From the NCBI GenBank assembly GCA_006937955.1, contig SSNP01000015.1:2476612-2540611 (forward strand): DNA of 64,000 nt. Reading direction: 5' to 3'. Each line of letters begins with the position of its first letter. Within the stretch, counting starts at the first letter, position 1. The notes under the pieces were generated by a model. The model made no database searches. It was given only the letters and a program-made list of their open reading frames with translations, and was not told the origin of the DNA. The stretch comes from Pachypanchax playfairii. Taxonomy: Eukaryota > Chordata > Actinopteri > Cyprinodontiformes > Aplocheilidae. Made by a program: the position numbers and the translations under genes. Positions 45,123 to 58,126 of this stretch are shown in pieces.

Positions 45123-48100
45123 CTGGAGAAAAAAAAAGCAACACTCATTATTCAGCATCAGTCACATGGAAATAAATCCTACGGGATTCGGATCACGTTA
45201 CCGTGTGCTCGCCACTCAGGTCCTGCACAACCTTGATCTGATCAAAGTCAAACGGACCCTTGAAGCTGTGGGCCGCCTTGAACTTGACGGGTCGGGTGTA
45301 AGGCATGCCCTCATCGTCACTCGATGAAGGATCATCCTGATCCGTGTGAAACACTAAAAAGCGACACAAACATGGAAAAAAACAAACAATTGAGACGATC
45401 TTCAGGAGGAATAATATTCAACATGCAAAATCTTTTCAAATAATACGACGTCTTCTATAAAATCCTAGTTTTTGAAATCCTTGTGATGTTTAAAAGTTCT
45501 TCTATGAAAGTGATTTTTTTTAAATACCTTCATCGCGAACACTTTTCACCTTGTTGACTGCCTTCTCTCCGTACTCCTCAGCCAGATGTTTGGCTTTTTT
45601 CACAGATTTGCCCAGGAACTTTTTAAACTGGGTTCTGCTTGAAAACAGGAGATGAGAATTCTTCAATTTAAAAACAGAAGCAAGTCGTTTGGAAACAAGA
45701 AGGAAGAACAAAACTATTACGTTCTCTGCTTCAGTTTTCCACCATCTGTGTCTGTGAGCTGAACTTGAGACTTGTCGTCATCGTCTGACTGTGCTGCATC
45801 ATTCCTGAGAGGAAGGAAAATAAATACAAATCACATGATGCATTTGGATTTGAGGCTCAAATTATAGATCTGGAATCATTTTTACTTCTACGTCTTAATT
45901 AAATGTAACCATACAAATACCCTCTGCTTACGTGATGTACTCCTTGGTCCTCCTCATGATGTGCAGAGTGAGTGGGTTGATCCCGGCAGGAAGCTTCTCC
46001 TCCGCCTGAATCAGAGGAATCTCTTCCCCAGTGTCTAAATTCTTGATCATCACACTGGCCAGTATTTCCTGTTTAACGTTTGCACACAATTAGGATCATG
46101 TTATGTAATAGAAACATGCAGCTGATCTACTGTCGCTGCTTTGAGGTTTGTAACCATGGAAACCAACTGTAGCTTGTCAAACATGAGGTCAGTGTGATGA
46201 AGCGTCACTCAAACAGAAACCACAGCAGCTGTTTCTGTTTGTAGCTACAGCGCAGTGGTGACGGGTAAAAACCCCTCGTGTTACATCATCAGGTCACAGT
46301 TTGAGCCAAGATGATGTTTTTTGTAACTCTTTAGAAGTCTGACTAATAAATATGACTGCAGGGAATTTAGAAATAGAATAAATGAGTAAATTGATATTCA
46401 TTAGATTGATGTATTATTATTCGTGACTTGTTGGTGGGTCACATTAAAAACTCAAGAGGAAGTTAAACCCTAAATTTAGGGAACCAGGTTTTGCATTCAA
46501 GAGAAACAGGAGAGTGAAGCTTGGAGTCTGTCACCATGGTAACAGCCACTCACCTCCCCCATGAAGCAGATGTAACATCAGTCACAACAATCTGATTAAT
46601 ACTGAAGCCGAATCGCTTCCTGGCAACTTATTTTGAAAAAAAGATTTTCCAACCGGGATTGGATTTGATCCTGGATTTTTATTTATTTATTTTAAATGGA
46701 AGAATTTAAAGCCCGTGTAAAGTAACAACAAATGTGTGTTCTGAGTTTGTCACTGCACAGGAATATTAGTTATTTGTCATCCAGCCAAATTTGAATGATT
46801 AAAAACACTGCGAAGCATATGAAATTTGGTTACAAAATAATGAAAAAAGGATCAGTTTTCTCTGCTCTGAGACGCTGGGGGCGTGTCCGCTGCAGGCGCT
46901 GAAACCTGTCTGTCTCATCCTCTAGCAGCACCTCCTTCTCTTCCCCACATCACTGCATTTCCTCCGTTTCTGAGTTCCGGCTGGTTCGTTAAGTTTGAGG
47001 TTCTACCCACATGTAAAACTGCGCATCGCTGCTTTTTGAGGAGATGAAATATTTCCACACAACCGCAATGCTTCAGACTTGTTGATCAGTGAAGGAGCGG
47101 AATGTGCTGCTACGCCATTCTGAGCTTTGTTTAGCATATGAAGGCAGCAGGTGGCAGAAGTAGCTCCTACCTATCATGCTGGTTTAGTTACTGTCTACTG
47201 TGTGGCTCCTCTGCACAAAATCGACCCAAAGCTTTTTCAGACGGTCATCCCTCGGATGAAGGAGCGGGAAAACCACTGAAGCTACCGCACTGTACGGTTT
47301 TATATGACGAGAGCAGCAGGGGGCGGGGTTATCCTGAAGGACCCGCCCATAAAATCCTGAAACAGAAAACTCTTGAAACGCAATTTGAATGCTAGTCACA
47401 TTACTTGACTTGGTTAGAAGAAAATAGCAGAATTCCCTTTACAGTCTTTAAGCTTAATTTATTTTAAATGGAAGAATTCTTTCTGCATCACGCTGCATTT
47501 CATTTCATTGGACATCGAGGGATCCTTATTAATGCAGTGTACAAAACAGAGAGTATGTTCTTTATAAAATTAATAGAAATATTTTAAAGCTGTTGAAATT
47601 AAATGAAGTTTTAATGTTTAGCTATTCGCTGTTGGAGGTTTAAATGACCAAAGACAGAAATATTATCTAGGTTATTGTATTATCCTTCAAATCAGGAAAA
47701 AAATTATTTTGGATTTATAATTTCATACTTCATTTTAACTGAATCCAACAAGTCCAATACATGTGAGACTCCACTGACAAGTAAAATTGTTGACCTTTGA
47801 CCCCAACTAGCTCAAATTAAATGCTGTTAAGCAGGAATCAACAGCACATAAAGACTTACTTCATCTGTTAGTTCTCTGCCAGAGTTGGAACGTGGGCGCT
47901 GAGGACCTGGAGTGTTTCCTCCACCCTGAGATGAAGCCTGTTCATCCTCCTGTTCCTTAGTAAATAAAAAAAAAAAAAAAGCACAACAAATAGTTCAGTT
48001 AGATTTGCTAATCTGTAGCTCACAGCTGATTTTTAAATGGTTTTGTGTGAGTATTAAAAAGCGACCAGGTCCACAGCCTTACTGACCTGTGCCGTCACCA

Positions 48101-51100
48101 CCTTGTCCCCGCTGGTGGCACTGGCCAGATCCAAGGAATGCTGGAGGTCTTTAGTTAGATTCCTTACTGTGCTGCACGGAGACACCAGGCCAGAAGCATC
48201 CAGAGCATCACAGCTGACTGAACTCACTACAGACAGCAGACAAGAAAACACAAAAGGTGGGCTTCTTCCTGTCTGGATGTGTCCAGTCTTATGGATTTGT
48301 CTACATGCTATTAAAGTCTTGAACATGGAGAAAACCCCGTCCTGACATCATGTGATGATAGTACTGATAGTACTTATTGCAACAGAAATTAGGTTTATTT
48401 TAGTATTTAAATAAATAATATATATGTGGAGGGGTTTCTAGGACAAATCAGCAATATCAAATTAATTGCTATTTTGAACATGTACTTTTATTCAAATTTG
48501 TAACTACGGGTTTGTCTGTAAATTCTTCTTCAAGCAAACTAAAAGTTAAACTTGTGGACTTACATTCAGAAAACTGCTTTTACTCTGAAAGTCTGTGCTC
48601 TTCGCAATATGATGCGTTTTTTGGATTCTTATTCTTACAATGAAATTTCTCTCACCTTCCAGTCCACTTGGCCTCAGACTCTCCTGTGACTTCTTGAAAG
48701 GGAAGGTGTTCCTAGAGGGTGGAGGGGGTCTGGGTGGGGGACCTCCACTAGGAGGGGGTGGGCGAGAGGGAGGAGGCTTCTTTGTGCTGGCTACAATGTC
48801 TGGTTCTACTGTGAATTGTCGTGGGGGTTTTGTCGGCCCCGGGGAGTCTGTGTCAGCCGGCCTGTCTGTTAGAGGAACCTGTTCCAAGATGTCTGCAGGT
48901 CTCTGCTCCTTTTCGCCCTCTGCAGACCCAGCAGCATGACTCTGACTCTGTCCTATCGTGCTGGTGATATCTGGAGGCTGCACACATTCTTGTAACGCAG
49001 CTGATGGTCCTGGGATATCTGAGGGCTCGGGATCAGATGAAGAGCATTCTCCGTTTGCTGCTACGCTCTTGTCTTGTTCCGACGACCCCTCGATGAGTTC
49101 AGGTTCAACAGCTGGAACTGGTTCCTGCAGAGGAACCACCTCAGCATTCTGGTCTTCCGATGGCTCTGCACTTACATCAACATGGAGCTTATCTAACAAC
49201 GGAACCACCTCACCAACATCCCCAACGCTTCCCTTCTGACTCTCCTCAATGATGCTATCAATGATCTATGAAGAAAAAAAGTTCAGGTTGTTCACTGAGA
49301 CTCTAACAAAAAGATGTCTGTCGTTTCAGGTTTTACTTATTGTTAGAAAACCTCACCTGCAGAGAATCATCTTGCTGAGTCTCAGGTGTGGCACACCTCA
49401 CCTCCTGCACAGCATTTACTGAACTCTGTGGTATCTGCTTACAAAAATACAAATAGATTCAGAAGTGCAGCAAATTACATACAAGAGATTGAAAAAAAAA
49501 TCTGTAAAAATGTCACCAGTGTTCTTCTCCTGCTAACTTTTAACTTGACTGTTTATTTTTGACAGTCCGTTTTTTAAAAACCATCTCCATAAGTTAATGT
49601 CACTAGTAAGGTATTAAATGAAGGGACAGTCAAGTTTAACACATGCCATTTAAAGTCTGAAGTTTTATGTATCAGAAAGTAACATTTAAAATGATCTAGT
49701 TCTTATCAGGTTTCAAAACAACCTGAATAAACACAAATGTGTCGTTATGTGACCGAAACTAGGACAAAAGACAACAACAGAAAACAATTTGGAAAAACTA
49801 AGTACACACCATGATTCAACCACTTGCTGAACCACCTTTACAAGTAATAACATGAAGTATTCCATCACCTGCGTGACATTACCAGTTTGTCGCATCATTA
49901 TGCAGGAATTTTGGCCCACTCTTCTCAACAGCTTTGCATGCAACATCTGTTTAAGCACAGCTCTTCTAAACTCCTGCCACATCATCTTAATGACACGTGA
50001 ACGTCAAACGTTTTCCTCACATTTGAGTCGTAAATACATAGAGGAGCTCAATGTTAATTCAATGTCTCCAAGGAGCCCAGGTCCTGTGGCCGCAAAACAG
50101 GTTTAAATCATTAGTCCTCCCCACCGTGCTGACAGTTGGTCTGAGGTGTCTGTGCTGATTTCACTTTGTTATACATGCCCGAATGTTCTATCCTGCCTAA
50201 ATTCTTCCTTTTATAAAGGTGGTCACACCTGTTGATGATCAGTGAATTGAGTACGTTTGATTTTCAGTATGTGGCTTTTTCCTTATGCTCTTAATTCAAA
50301 TGGATGCAGTAAGAATTTACTACATTTTCTGCTATTGTACTGTGATCTAGTTCGTATGAATAAAACAATTACAAATACAAAATGCTCTGTGTTGCTGTGC
50401 AACGGGGGTTTTTCATGCCTAATATTAGAGCAGATCATTTTCATTAAGTCCTGAAACAAAAAAGGTGAGAACTGGAATAACGGGGCACACGTTTTTTTTT
50501 ATACCACAACTGTGTGTGTACAACCTTATGTCAACAGAGCTTGAGCTTAAATAAACATACCTGAGGTGAAGGAATGACAAACTTCACAGGTGACCTGATA
50601 AAATAAAAAGTTGCTGTTAAACTAAAGTTAAATGCAACGAAACAGGACACAGTTATCGTTCTAAAGTTTCTGAATATATGGCTGCTTAGGCGGTGTCATG
50701 CTGACTGTTGTTTGGTAAATATATTCGAACAAAGGTCATGTTAGCATGAACAATACTCTTAACACCATTTTTTTTCTTCTTTTATTGAGTGTCTTCAGAT
50801 TCACCCCGACATATCCTTTTTAGTTTCAAAATTAACATTATTTTACAAATAAACAACAATCTGTAAAGAAACCTGTTCGAAAACATCATGTGACTCAAAA
50901 TGATGGGTCAGAACTGACATTTAACAGTCGTTTGACAGATAAAAACTAACTTAATGCATTTAAACATCCCCGTTTGGGAAAGAAGTATACACACACACAC
51001 ACATTTATATATATAAAAACATGTATCCTTACACTTTTGGAGATGGAGTAAAATTAACGTCCTCTGGAGCATCATAAAATTCTTCAGCGTCACTTGTATC

Positions 51101-51109
51101 TGACGCCAT
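43060..51109 (-). CDS. wdr44: WDR44 (Rabphilin-11): Rab11-binding WD40 protein, 20 coding exons, complete
   Basis: Exons in order of translation: 51033-51109, 50561-50594, 49357-49434, 48656-49265, 48087-48226, 47860-47955, 45932-46068, 45721-45804, 45528-45634, 45202-45353, 44984-45122, 44837-44901, 44602-44718, 44396-44518, 44113-44304, 43913-44014, 43709-43824, 43448-43575, 43232-43366, 43060-43148. The sum is 2721 nt, 906 aa, close to the human length of about 913. Phase closes at every junction. The N-terminus carries EFYDAPE (aa 10-16), an FFAT-like motif for binding VAP proteins at the ER. A proline-rich tract follows (about aa 225-250). Then come conserved linker segments (KKFLGKSVKKAKHLAEEYGE) and WD40 repeats from about aa 506 to the end. 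WDR44 is a Rab11 effector on recycling and tubular endosomes and affects ciliogenesis (family knowledge). It ends tail-to-tail with U2SURP. Confidence 0.96.
46069..47859. other. WDR44 intron 6 (1.8 kb)
   Basis: I found no supported exon here. The part at about 46860-47400 is distinctly richer in G+C and CpG than its flanks. It has a GC-box-like gggggcggggttat at about 47317 and a nearby TATA-like cataaaatcc. An old repeat or a cryptic internal promoter are both possible. Confidence 0.45.
48656..49265 (-). other. Large WDR44 exon with acidic and proline-rich sequence
   Basis: At 610 bases this is the largest exon of the gene. Its first two thirds encode acidic, Ser-rich disorder. The end encodes PPPSRPPPPSGGPPPRPPPP followed by FPFKKSQESLRPSG. 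This is the segment through which WDR44 is known to bind SH3 proteins of the GRAF type (family knowledge). Confidence 0.85.
49800..50000 (-). mobile_element. Decayed Tc1-like transposase C-terminus
   Basis: On the minus strand, a degenerate frame around 49905-49925 reads WAKIP(A), then KLV and a CYYL-like tail. This recalls the W-A-K-I-P-P-Q-R region that closes many fish Tc1 transposases. The plus-strand phrase is aggaattttggcccactctt. It lies in a WDR44 intron. Confidence 0.6.
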
Positions 51110-53369
51110 GCTAACGTCAGTTTAGCTCACCAGCTAGTCCAACTTAGACAGGCAACCCTAACCTGCGATTCTTCTAAGTGTTTTACATATGCACAGATCT
51201 CGCTACACGCTGCCTTGTCAGAATTCACCATATAGATTTAGCACAGGAATCGAAAAACAACGACTTTCTCGGTAAACGTTAAGCCATAACGTCACAATGC
51301 TAACCAGCAGCCAGGCTAACTAATGATAAATCTGGTTGTTAATAACTAACAGTCTTATTTTTCTGTTGAATCTGTCTCGTTCTCTGCAAAAATCTGATTA
51401 TATTAATCGCCTTTTGGAACAGTGGATTCCCGGTCAACTGTTAAGCTAACGGTGCCAATGAACCGCGTCATAAACAAACCAGTAACTGCAAAAATACATT
51501 CTAACGAGATGAGTCCATAGACAGTGAACGGGTGGGTCAAAGGGCGGGGCGCGGATGCTCTTCTTCTTTGATTTCATTATTGTATTATTTATTACTCTAC
51601 TGCCTCCTAATGGATATATGGAAAAACAACGTACAAACGTGGATACAATACTGTGCAAAAGTTTTAAGCAGGTATGACAACATCATGCTTTATAATAAGA
51701 TGATTTTACAAATATTAACTGGAACTCTTTTTTTATCAATTTTAAACAAGTGAATCACATCATTTTGTACTGTGAACATCAGTTTCCTTCTAAACCGTGT
51801 TGGTTGCACAAAGTTGGGGATTTTCTCGGATCCAGCTGTTCTGATGAGACAAATGTAAATATTGCTGTAACTCTGCTTTAGCAAGATGCTGTTAGTTAAC
51901 TGAAAAACGGTAGTGTGAAACAATCATGGTGATTTATCCTTCTTGCAACCCTCAACATAATAGATTATATTAACATGAAGAGATGGAATTTTTGTAGATA
52001 TGTCTCCAAGTTAGTAACTGAGTTTCTTCACAAACTGCTGCGCATGAAGAATTGATGCTGTTTTAAAGTTATAGGTACTCACGCAATATTGATTTCATTT
52101 TCTTTTCCACTGCCTAAAACTTTTGCACAATACTGGTTTGGTTTTATGTATACTTTTTACTATTAAGGCTTAAAATTTTCATTTCTGATTTCAATCATAT
52201 AATTAGGCTTTGCTTGTGAGCTATTCTTTTTGTTATACTTCTGTAGATTTACACTGCTAAAAGCCACACTGATCACATTTCTTCACTCACCTGTCTTTAA
52301 TCTCCATGTGTGTATTTTTACTACTATTGTTGTTATTAACTGTTTCTTCCTTTGATTCTTCCTGATAATTAATTTCAAGTCAATCAGACTTTATTAATAC
52401 TCGGAGGAAAATTAAATGTTATCGTAACTTAGTGTTTCGTCATGGTTTAAACTTGACCTTTCTTTCTCTTCACTTTGCTCCTGCTCCGCATCCACATTTT
52501 CTTCTTTTTAACTCATCAGGGATTTGGGGTCTCAATTTGACTATTATTTGAGCTATAGAAATGTCCATTAGCTGCTCTTTCTTGTGAACATGTCTCTCAT
52601 TTCTGTGGTTATTATTATAACAAATCATAACAAATGGCAAAAAGTAACAAGTTTAGCAAAAATCCTTCAATCTGAAATACTGTGATTATCATTCAAACTG
52701 ATTCACACAGCATTTCTCACAGATTAAAAGAAATGAAGGACTATATAGTTTAACAGTAGCAGGTGCAGTTCAGAAAGAAGAAAAAGCCCCCCAAAAATTT
52801 TATTTCACAAATGAGAAGCTTGTTTTATTATTTACTCAGCACCTTGAACTCTGCCCAAAATATTGAATGTTAATGATTTATTTCAGCTTTTACACATTCA
52901 AACCTAAATAGCATTACATATACATTTCTGTCAGAAAAATATTCCACAATTATTCTGGTAAATAAGACGTTTATGTCCCTCTAGTTATCCCATGGAATCA
53001 GACAAGTGAGAGTTTCCCCCACTAGGTCTCCCCAAGAACTTTATCTCAGTGTTTTATTCTGATAAAACAAAGAAAAATACGAATATTTAATACATTAATT
53101 TCAATGTTCTCATTCTTGTTTTTCTTGTGAAAAACGAACATTTATATGTGAACAAGTTGTTAATGGTTCATATGAATGTTATAGGAGAACATGCCGTTCA
53201 ACCTCCACGCGCTACAACGCGTCTTAAACCACTTTATTTAGTAACGGAAGTTTTTAGCCTATAATAGAAGATTGCCATAGTTTTCCACCAATGGAAAGTT
53301 CTGTTGTTCCTGGTGTCCCAGTAAGCGATACAAGCATTGGATAAAAGGAAGCTGGAAGGCGGCTTCTTT
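51110..53369. other. Spacer between WDR44 and the next gene
   Basis: The WDR44 5' flank (51110-51500) carries no clear TATA box. A 490-bp inverted-repeat element lies at 51646-52135. The rest is A+T-rich with no supported exon. Confidence 0.6.
51646..52135. mobile_element. 490-bp non-autonomous Tc1/mariner-type element
   Basis: The left end reads CAATACTGTGCAAAAGTTTT. The right end is its near complement, AAAACTTTTGCACAATACTG, with about 26 bases of paired termini. TA precedes the left end at 51644-51645, while the right flank has decayed to GT. There is no transposase frame inside. Confidence 0.82.
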
Positions 53370-53433
53370 AGTGTAAGTGGATTTGAGGGCTTGGAAGAAA
53401 AACAAGGACGCTAGTAACATCTCGTTTTGTAAG
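53280..53433 (+). promoter_or_regulatory. Probable promoter and noncoding first exon of an unrecognised gene
   Basis: A CCAAT box (about 53289) and a TATA-like ggataaaagg (about 53340) precede a short stretch that ends in a donor (TTTGTAAG, then GTATGG, exon end 53433). The arrangement fits a first exon of about 60 bases starting near 53370. The start site is inferred, not seen. Confidence 0.45.
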
Positions 53434-54837
53434 GTATGGAGTGTATATGTTATTTAAAAGTTTGCAGAGTATATTAAAGACACGTATAGTGGTTGGAAAT
53501 CGAATACTACATATTAAATTAAACAATTGTTATATGTAACCAACAGATGCCTGTTGGTGGCTGCATATCAATCAACTAACAGCAACTATAACTAAACCAA
53601 ATATGTCACATTTACACGGCGATTTTTACGGTCTTGACTGTTTAGAAAATCACAGCTAACCGGTTGTAGTTATGTGTAACCGATTCCATATAGTCAAGCT
53701 TTTAAAAGTTATTTTTAGCTATCTAATGTTAACGTTAGAGTTAGCTAAAGCTAGTTAGCTGATTCGCCTTATTCCCACTGGAGAATGTACCGACATTGTG
53801 GAGCCAATATGGCCAGAAAATCAGCAATGCTTCGACTTGACAGTGTTGTCAAATAATAAAGGTTGTTTTCGCCGACATTCAGTCCTTTAGATCAGCTAGC
53901 AAACAAAAGCAGAAGCGGGGTTTTTCTTTAAGACAAGCCGTTGCCAGACTTTTAAAGTTTTTAAAAGGGCTCCTGGTTGAGAGCTCAGTAAACAGAGTGA
54001 AGTCATTCCAGCTGCTATTGTTTTCTAAAATATTAATTAAATCGTTCATGACAGCTTGAATCGAACAGTTTAGCAAAAAGAAAAAAATGTACATACAAAA
54101 TTGAACTGACAGCTGGAAAGCGACCTTTTTGAAAAACATGTCATTGCTGTGTAAAAGTTGTTTGTTTCCAATAAGCCAGACTGTCTGGAAATATTTAAAA
54201 TTAACCTTGAGTTAAAGCTTCAGGTCTTGCAAAGCTTTTCTTTTGAACTATCTTCTGGTACCTGACCATTTTTACAGCTGTGCTTTTTAACTTTACTCAT
54301 GCATAGTGTCATTAATTCAATCTAAATTCAAAGGGTTAACCAGGTCTGTTCCAGTACAGATTAGACAACTTTGAACAGATGCTCTTTTTAGTTGGATCTC
54401 TTTGTGAGAGGCTGCTGTAACTGGAGATATAATTTGTTCCCTTTTTATTTTTTAGCTGACTAAAAATGAAACTCCAAAGATGACACAGCTTCACGCTCCA
54501 CATAGTTATTTTTAAACAACCATAATATTAAAAAAATGACTTGCAGCAGGTGACCAAGTGAAGGATGGTTTGTTCTCTGAAAAATTAATTATGTTTATTA
54601 AACTTTTGAATTATTTTGATCCAAAAGTAACTGTCGAGCTCATCAGTATTTACACACGTGTTTTCTTTGCTGTTTGCACTTTTATGTGTTTGATAAACAG
54701 AGTATGATAGTATTGATTTATCAATAAAAAGAGCTGTTGTTACTAAACCATAACCGTGCTCAACAGTATGCAGCCTTCTTTATTAGTTATTTAGGCTTTA
54801 TTATACTGCTGAAAACTTTGCTTGTGTTTTTCCTCAG

Positions 54838-54909
54838 GTGTGGTTTTGGTGAGGGTATGGAGCACCCTGCACATCGAGGGGAGACGATGCCCATTGGACT
54901 TCATGACAG
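54838..54909 (+). CDS. First coding exon of an unrecognised gene, cut by the window end
   Basis: The exon has a good acceptor (tttttcctcag) ending at 54837 and a donor (gacag, then gtaatg) at 54909. The first ATG at 54857 opens a 53-nt frame, in phase 2 at the donor, encoding MEHPAHRGETMPIGLHD. A noncoding first exon probably lies at about 53370-53433. The following intron exceeds 9 kb and leaves the window, so no domain is visible and I do not recognise the protein. It could also be a 5' UTR exon with translation starting later. Confidence 0.45.
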
Positions 54910-55253
54910 GTAATGTAGAACAAATCTTTTTTTTTTTTTCTCATGTCTTAGTTCACTGTATTTATGCATTCATATAACTATTTTTTTATTTATATTTTTA
55001 ATAATAATAAAAACACTTCTTTAAGTTTAGTTTAGCTCACAACATCCATCAGGGGCAGTTAACAGACTCCATGATGTGTCTTTGGGAACATTTCATGAGT
55101 TAAAAACAACATTAAACAAAGCTGCATCTAACAGAAAACAGGTGTTAAACCAGTCCTACATTATATGAGGACTCGACAAGGTCTGGCATCAAAGTTGGGA
55201 ATTAGGTAATCCCTGATTATGCTGAGAGGGAAAAGTAATGGTGTAATGCTGCA

Positions 55254-55255
<2 letters not shown>

Positions 55256-55288
<33 letters not shown>

Positions 55289-55619
55289 GTTTGTTTTGTT
55301 ATCCTTATGGGGACCGTCCATTGACTTCCATTGATTTTAGTAACTAGATTTATACCTAACCCAAACCCTTTTACTAACTTTAACCATTACTGATCTATAA
55401 CTAACCCTAAGACTAACTAAAACTCTATTCACACCATACCTATAAACCTAACCCCTAACCCTAAAAAGGGGAGTCCCCCTCATGGGGACCAGGGTTCGGT
55501 CCCCACAAGAACCCTCGGTCCCCACAATAACCCTCAGACCCCAGAAAGATAGTAAAAGTCAGGAAACTGGTCCTCAGGAGGTCAGAAATACAAGCCCACA
55601 CACACACACACACACACAC
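55256..55619. repeat. Interspersed element sandwiched between two CA microsatellites
   Basis: (CA)16 at 55256-55287 and (CA)11-12 at 55597-55619 flank a 309-bp unit. The unit has decayed inverted ends, including ttatggggacc at the left and ggtcctcagg at the right. Its middle contains telomere-like taaccctaa phrases and several ggtcccc repeats. The unit is typical of a common teleost repeat. Confidence 0.7.
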
Positions 55620-57434
55620 CAGGACTGAGAGCTAGTGCTAAAGCTACAGTGACAATGACCCGTACAAATGCTGCAAACCCTATAATGGTTCTTGGACCAT
55701 TTCCTGGCCATCTGCCTTAAGACAGACTTATAAGACTCCAGTGTTTGTAGCTGGTTTGTAAGTTTGTGATCAGGTCAATGGTCTTGTTCAAGATTTTCTA
55801 CAAAATTGCCATGAAAACCTTTTTGTAGGGTCCTCGAGTGAATGTCTGCACCGTGTTTATGGAATATTTTGATCAAGTAGATCACAATAAAATACTGTCT
55901 TGCACATTAGAAGCATTTCATGTGCTCGAGCAGATGTGATGATCAACACACAGATTTTGGCGTTATTGAACTATCACCACTTTATACACCCTGAAAAAAT
56001 TTGCCGAAAGTCATTGCATCTTCCTACCACCAACCTGAGACAGCTGTGGGTTTCACATCAAGGTGTCCTACAGCCTCCTTCCAACAACAGTTGTTATAAA
56101 ATAACCATCAGTAAACTGTAGGAAGGTTTCAAGGCATCCTTATGAAATATTCGACAGCTAGTATATGGCAGAAAATTACTTGATTTTCTCAAGGCTGCCT
56201 CAAGTTGCTCTTATCAACTTCCTAAAATAGCTTTAGGAAACTATGCCTCCCTCCAAAAATGTCTACAAACTCCAGAGATTCATACAAACACATCATTAAT
56301 AAGAACCTTTAGTGCCTCAAGGTAGGAGCAACATTACGCACGTTACATGTTGCTTGAGTTAATTGTTTTTTTGTGTGTGTACCTGCTGTGATATCACACT
56401 GTCCATGATCTTTGCAAGACAAAGAAACATGCCATATTGTAATATAAATACGACATCATGATTCATTTCTATTTTCTATCACGGGGTGATGAATTGTATT
56501 TGTTTTGCAGCCACAGAACCTGGTAGCTTGAAACTATTAGACCATTCATGAGCTTCCTTGCTTGCGAAAGTTTTCCAGAGTAAAACATGAGACCATGTGA
56601 CTGCGAGGTGAAACTTGGCCCAAATTGGGTCATAAAATCAGACAACCTAAAGTTCATCAATAAATGACTACAGTTTGACCGAAAAAGTAAATCATGGTTA
56701 TGATCTTGAAATGACCAATTTAAATATAGACTCAACTGTACGTTAACAAATAATGACGAACTCTAAAGAACTGATATGTTGTTGTAAAGACGAGTGGGTC
56801 AAACTTCCTTTACAGATGTAAAAAACTAATGATTTAACCGTCTGCTCTTTTTATTTGAAGTTATTGCTTTTCGATCAGAGTTTTTTTAGGTACTAAGTTA
56901 TAGTCTGCTTCATTTTTTTTCACACCTTCTAAAGTTTTGGCTGTTTTTGATAAAGAATGAGATGTTTTGATTGATTTAAGGTTTTATTTACCTTGTTTTT
57001 AGAGCTTCTGTAAAGCAAGATCTGTGGCTTTCGGAAGCCTTCAGTTTTAATTTGGGATTTTGAGTATCAGAAACCTAGTTCTGTTTACCTGCATCTATCG
57101 TCTTGGCAACCCTTGATTGAACCTTAAGCTAGGGGCTGTACTACAGAGTAACAGCTTAGCCAACCATGTTGAGCTGAAAGTGAGAGTTTTCATTATCCTG
57201 AAGTAGGCTCTGCTAGATCGCCATGGTAACAGAGGTTGAACTCAGAACCTCCTCCTGTTATGAGTTCAGAGTTTAGATTTTAAATTGCCTGCAAGAAGCA
57301 GTTACTCACGATTTTGTTTCCTGGCGTTATCCCAGATAGAAACATCATCTTCTGTATGTCATCAGAAGTATTGATTGTTGAACACGGCTGACACTAAACC
57401 ATCAGAAACTTAAAATCAGTTGATGTAAAAGGAG

Positions 57435-58126
57435 TAGGGCTGTCAACTTTAGTCATTTAGTCGACTAATCGGTCGATGCCGTCTCGGTCGACTGACATTC
57501 TTAATGATCGACTAGTTGCATTTTTTTCCCACCAATACAGAAATTTTCATTGATTTACTCCTCAACATTTATTCCTTTTAAGCAGTTACATATTACTATA
57601 TTCTAAATAGAATTAGGCTATGTTTTATCCCCACTTTAAATGCTTTAATTTAGGCTGTTTTGTAACAGCGCCACAGTTTAGCGCACCGTAAAACACTCAG
57701 GAACTGCACCTGTGGCTGGCTGCGCTAGGACTATAGGTAGTTTTGCTGTATCCAGTTAAAACGCTACTTGTTTTGGCTGTAATCGACAAAATGTCCAGCA
57801 GTTTCAGCAGTTATATCTTTTGCAGTGTGCGATTGTGACTGTCACTGTAGACCTCTGACAGAGCTCCTCACTTTGCAGTTAAAAAAAACAAAACAATTTT
57901 CAAATAATTGTTTGATGATGATGATAATATAGTATAATGAACATAATATATTTATGTATTGATATTTTTTCATTGTTGTTTTATAAATGCTCTATGACAA
58001 TTGTTTAATAAATGTTCAATCAAAATGCAAGACATTGCATCTTTTTTTTTTTTTTTTTTTTTAAAGTCGACTGCGCAGGGCAGGACTTTGGTCGACTAAG
58101 CATTTCTTTGGTTGACTACAGCCCTA
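57435..58126. mobile_element. 692-bp hAT-type MITE with perfect 8-bp target duplication
   Basis: The left end is TAGGGCTGTCAAC and the right end is GTTGACTACAGCCCTA, the inverted counterpart. AAAAGGAG occurs at 57427-57434 and again at 58127-58134, an exact 8-bp duplication as made by hAT transposases. Subterminal GTCGAC motifs recur at both ends (57459, 57487, 58066, 58091). There is no transposase frame. A poly(T) run lies at about 58039-58062. Confidence 0.93.

Noticed and set aside
46190..46330. Possible intronic C/D box snoRNA (gtgatgaagc)
   Set aside because: A C-box-like motif is present but no convincing D box or closing stem at suitable spacing was found.
48640..49239. Plus-strand open frames rich in Gly and Ser opposite the large WDR44 exon
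   Set aside because: They are antisense images of the proline-rich and acidic WDR44 sequence on the minus strand.
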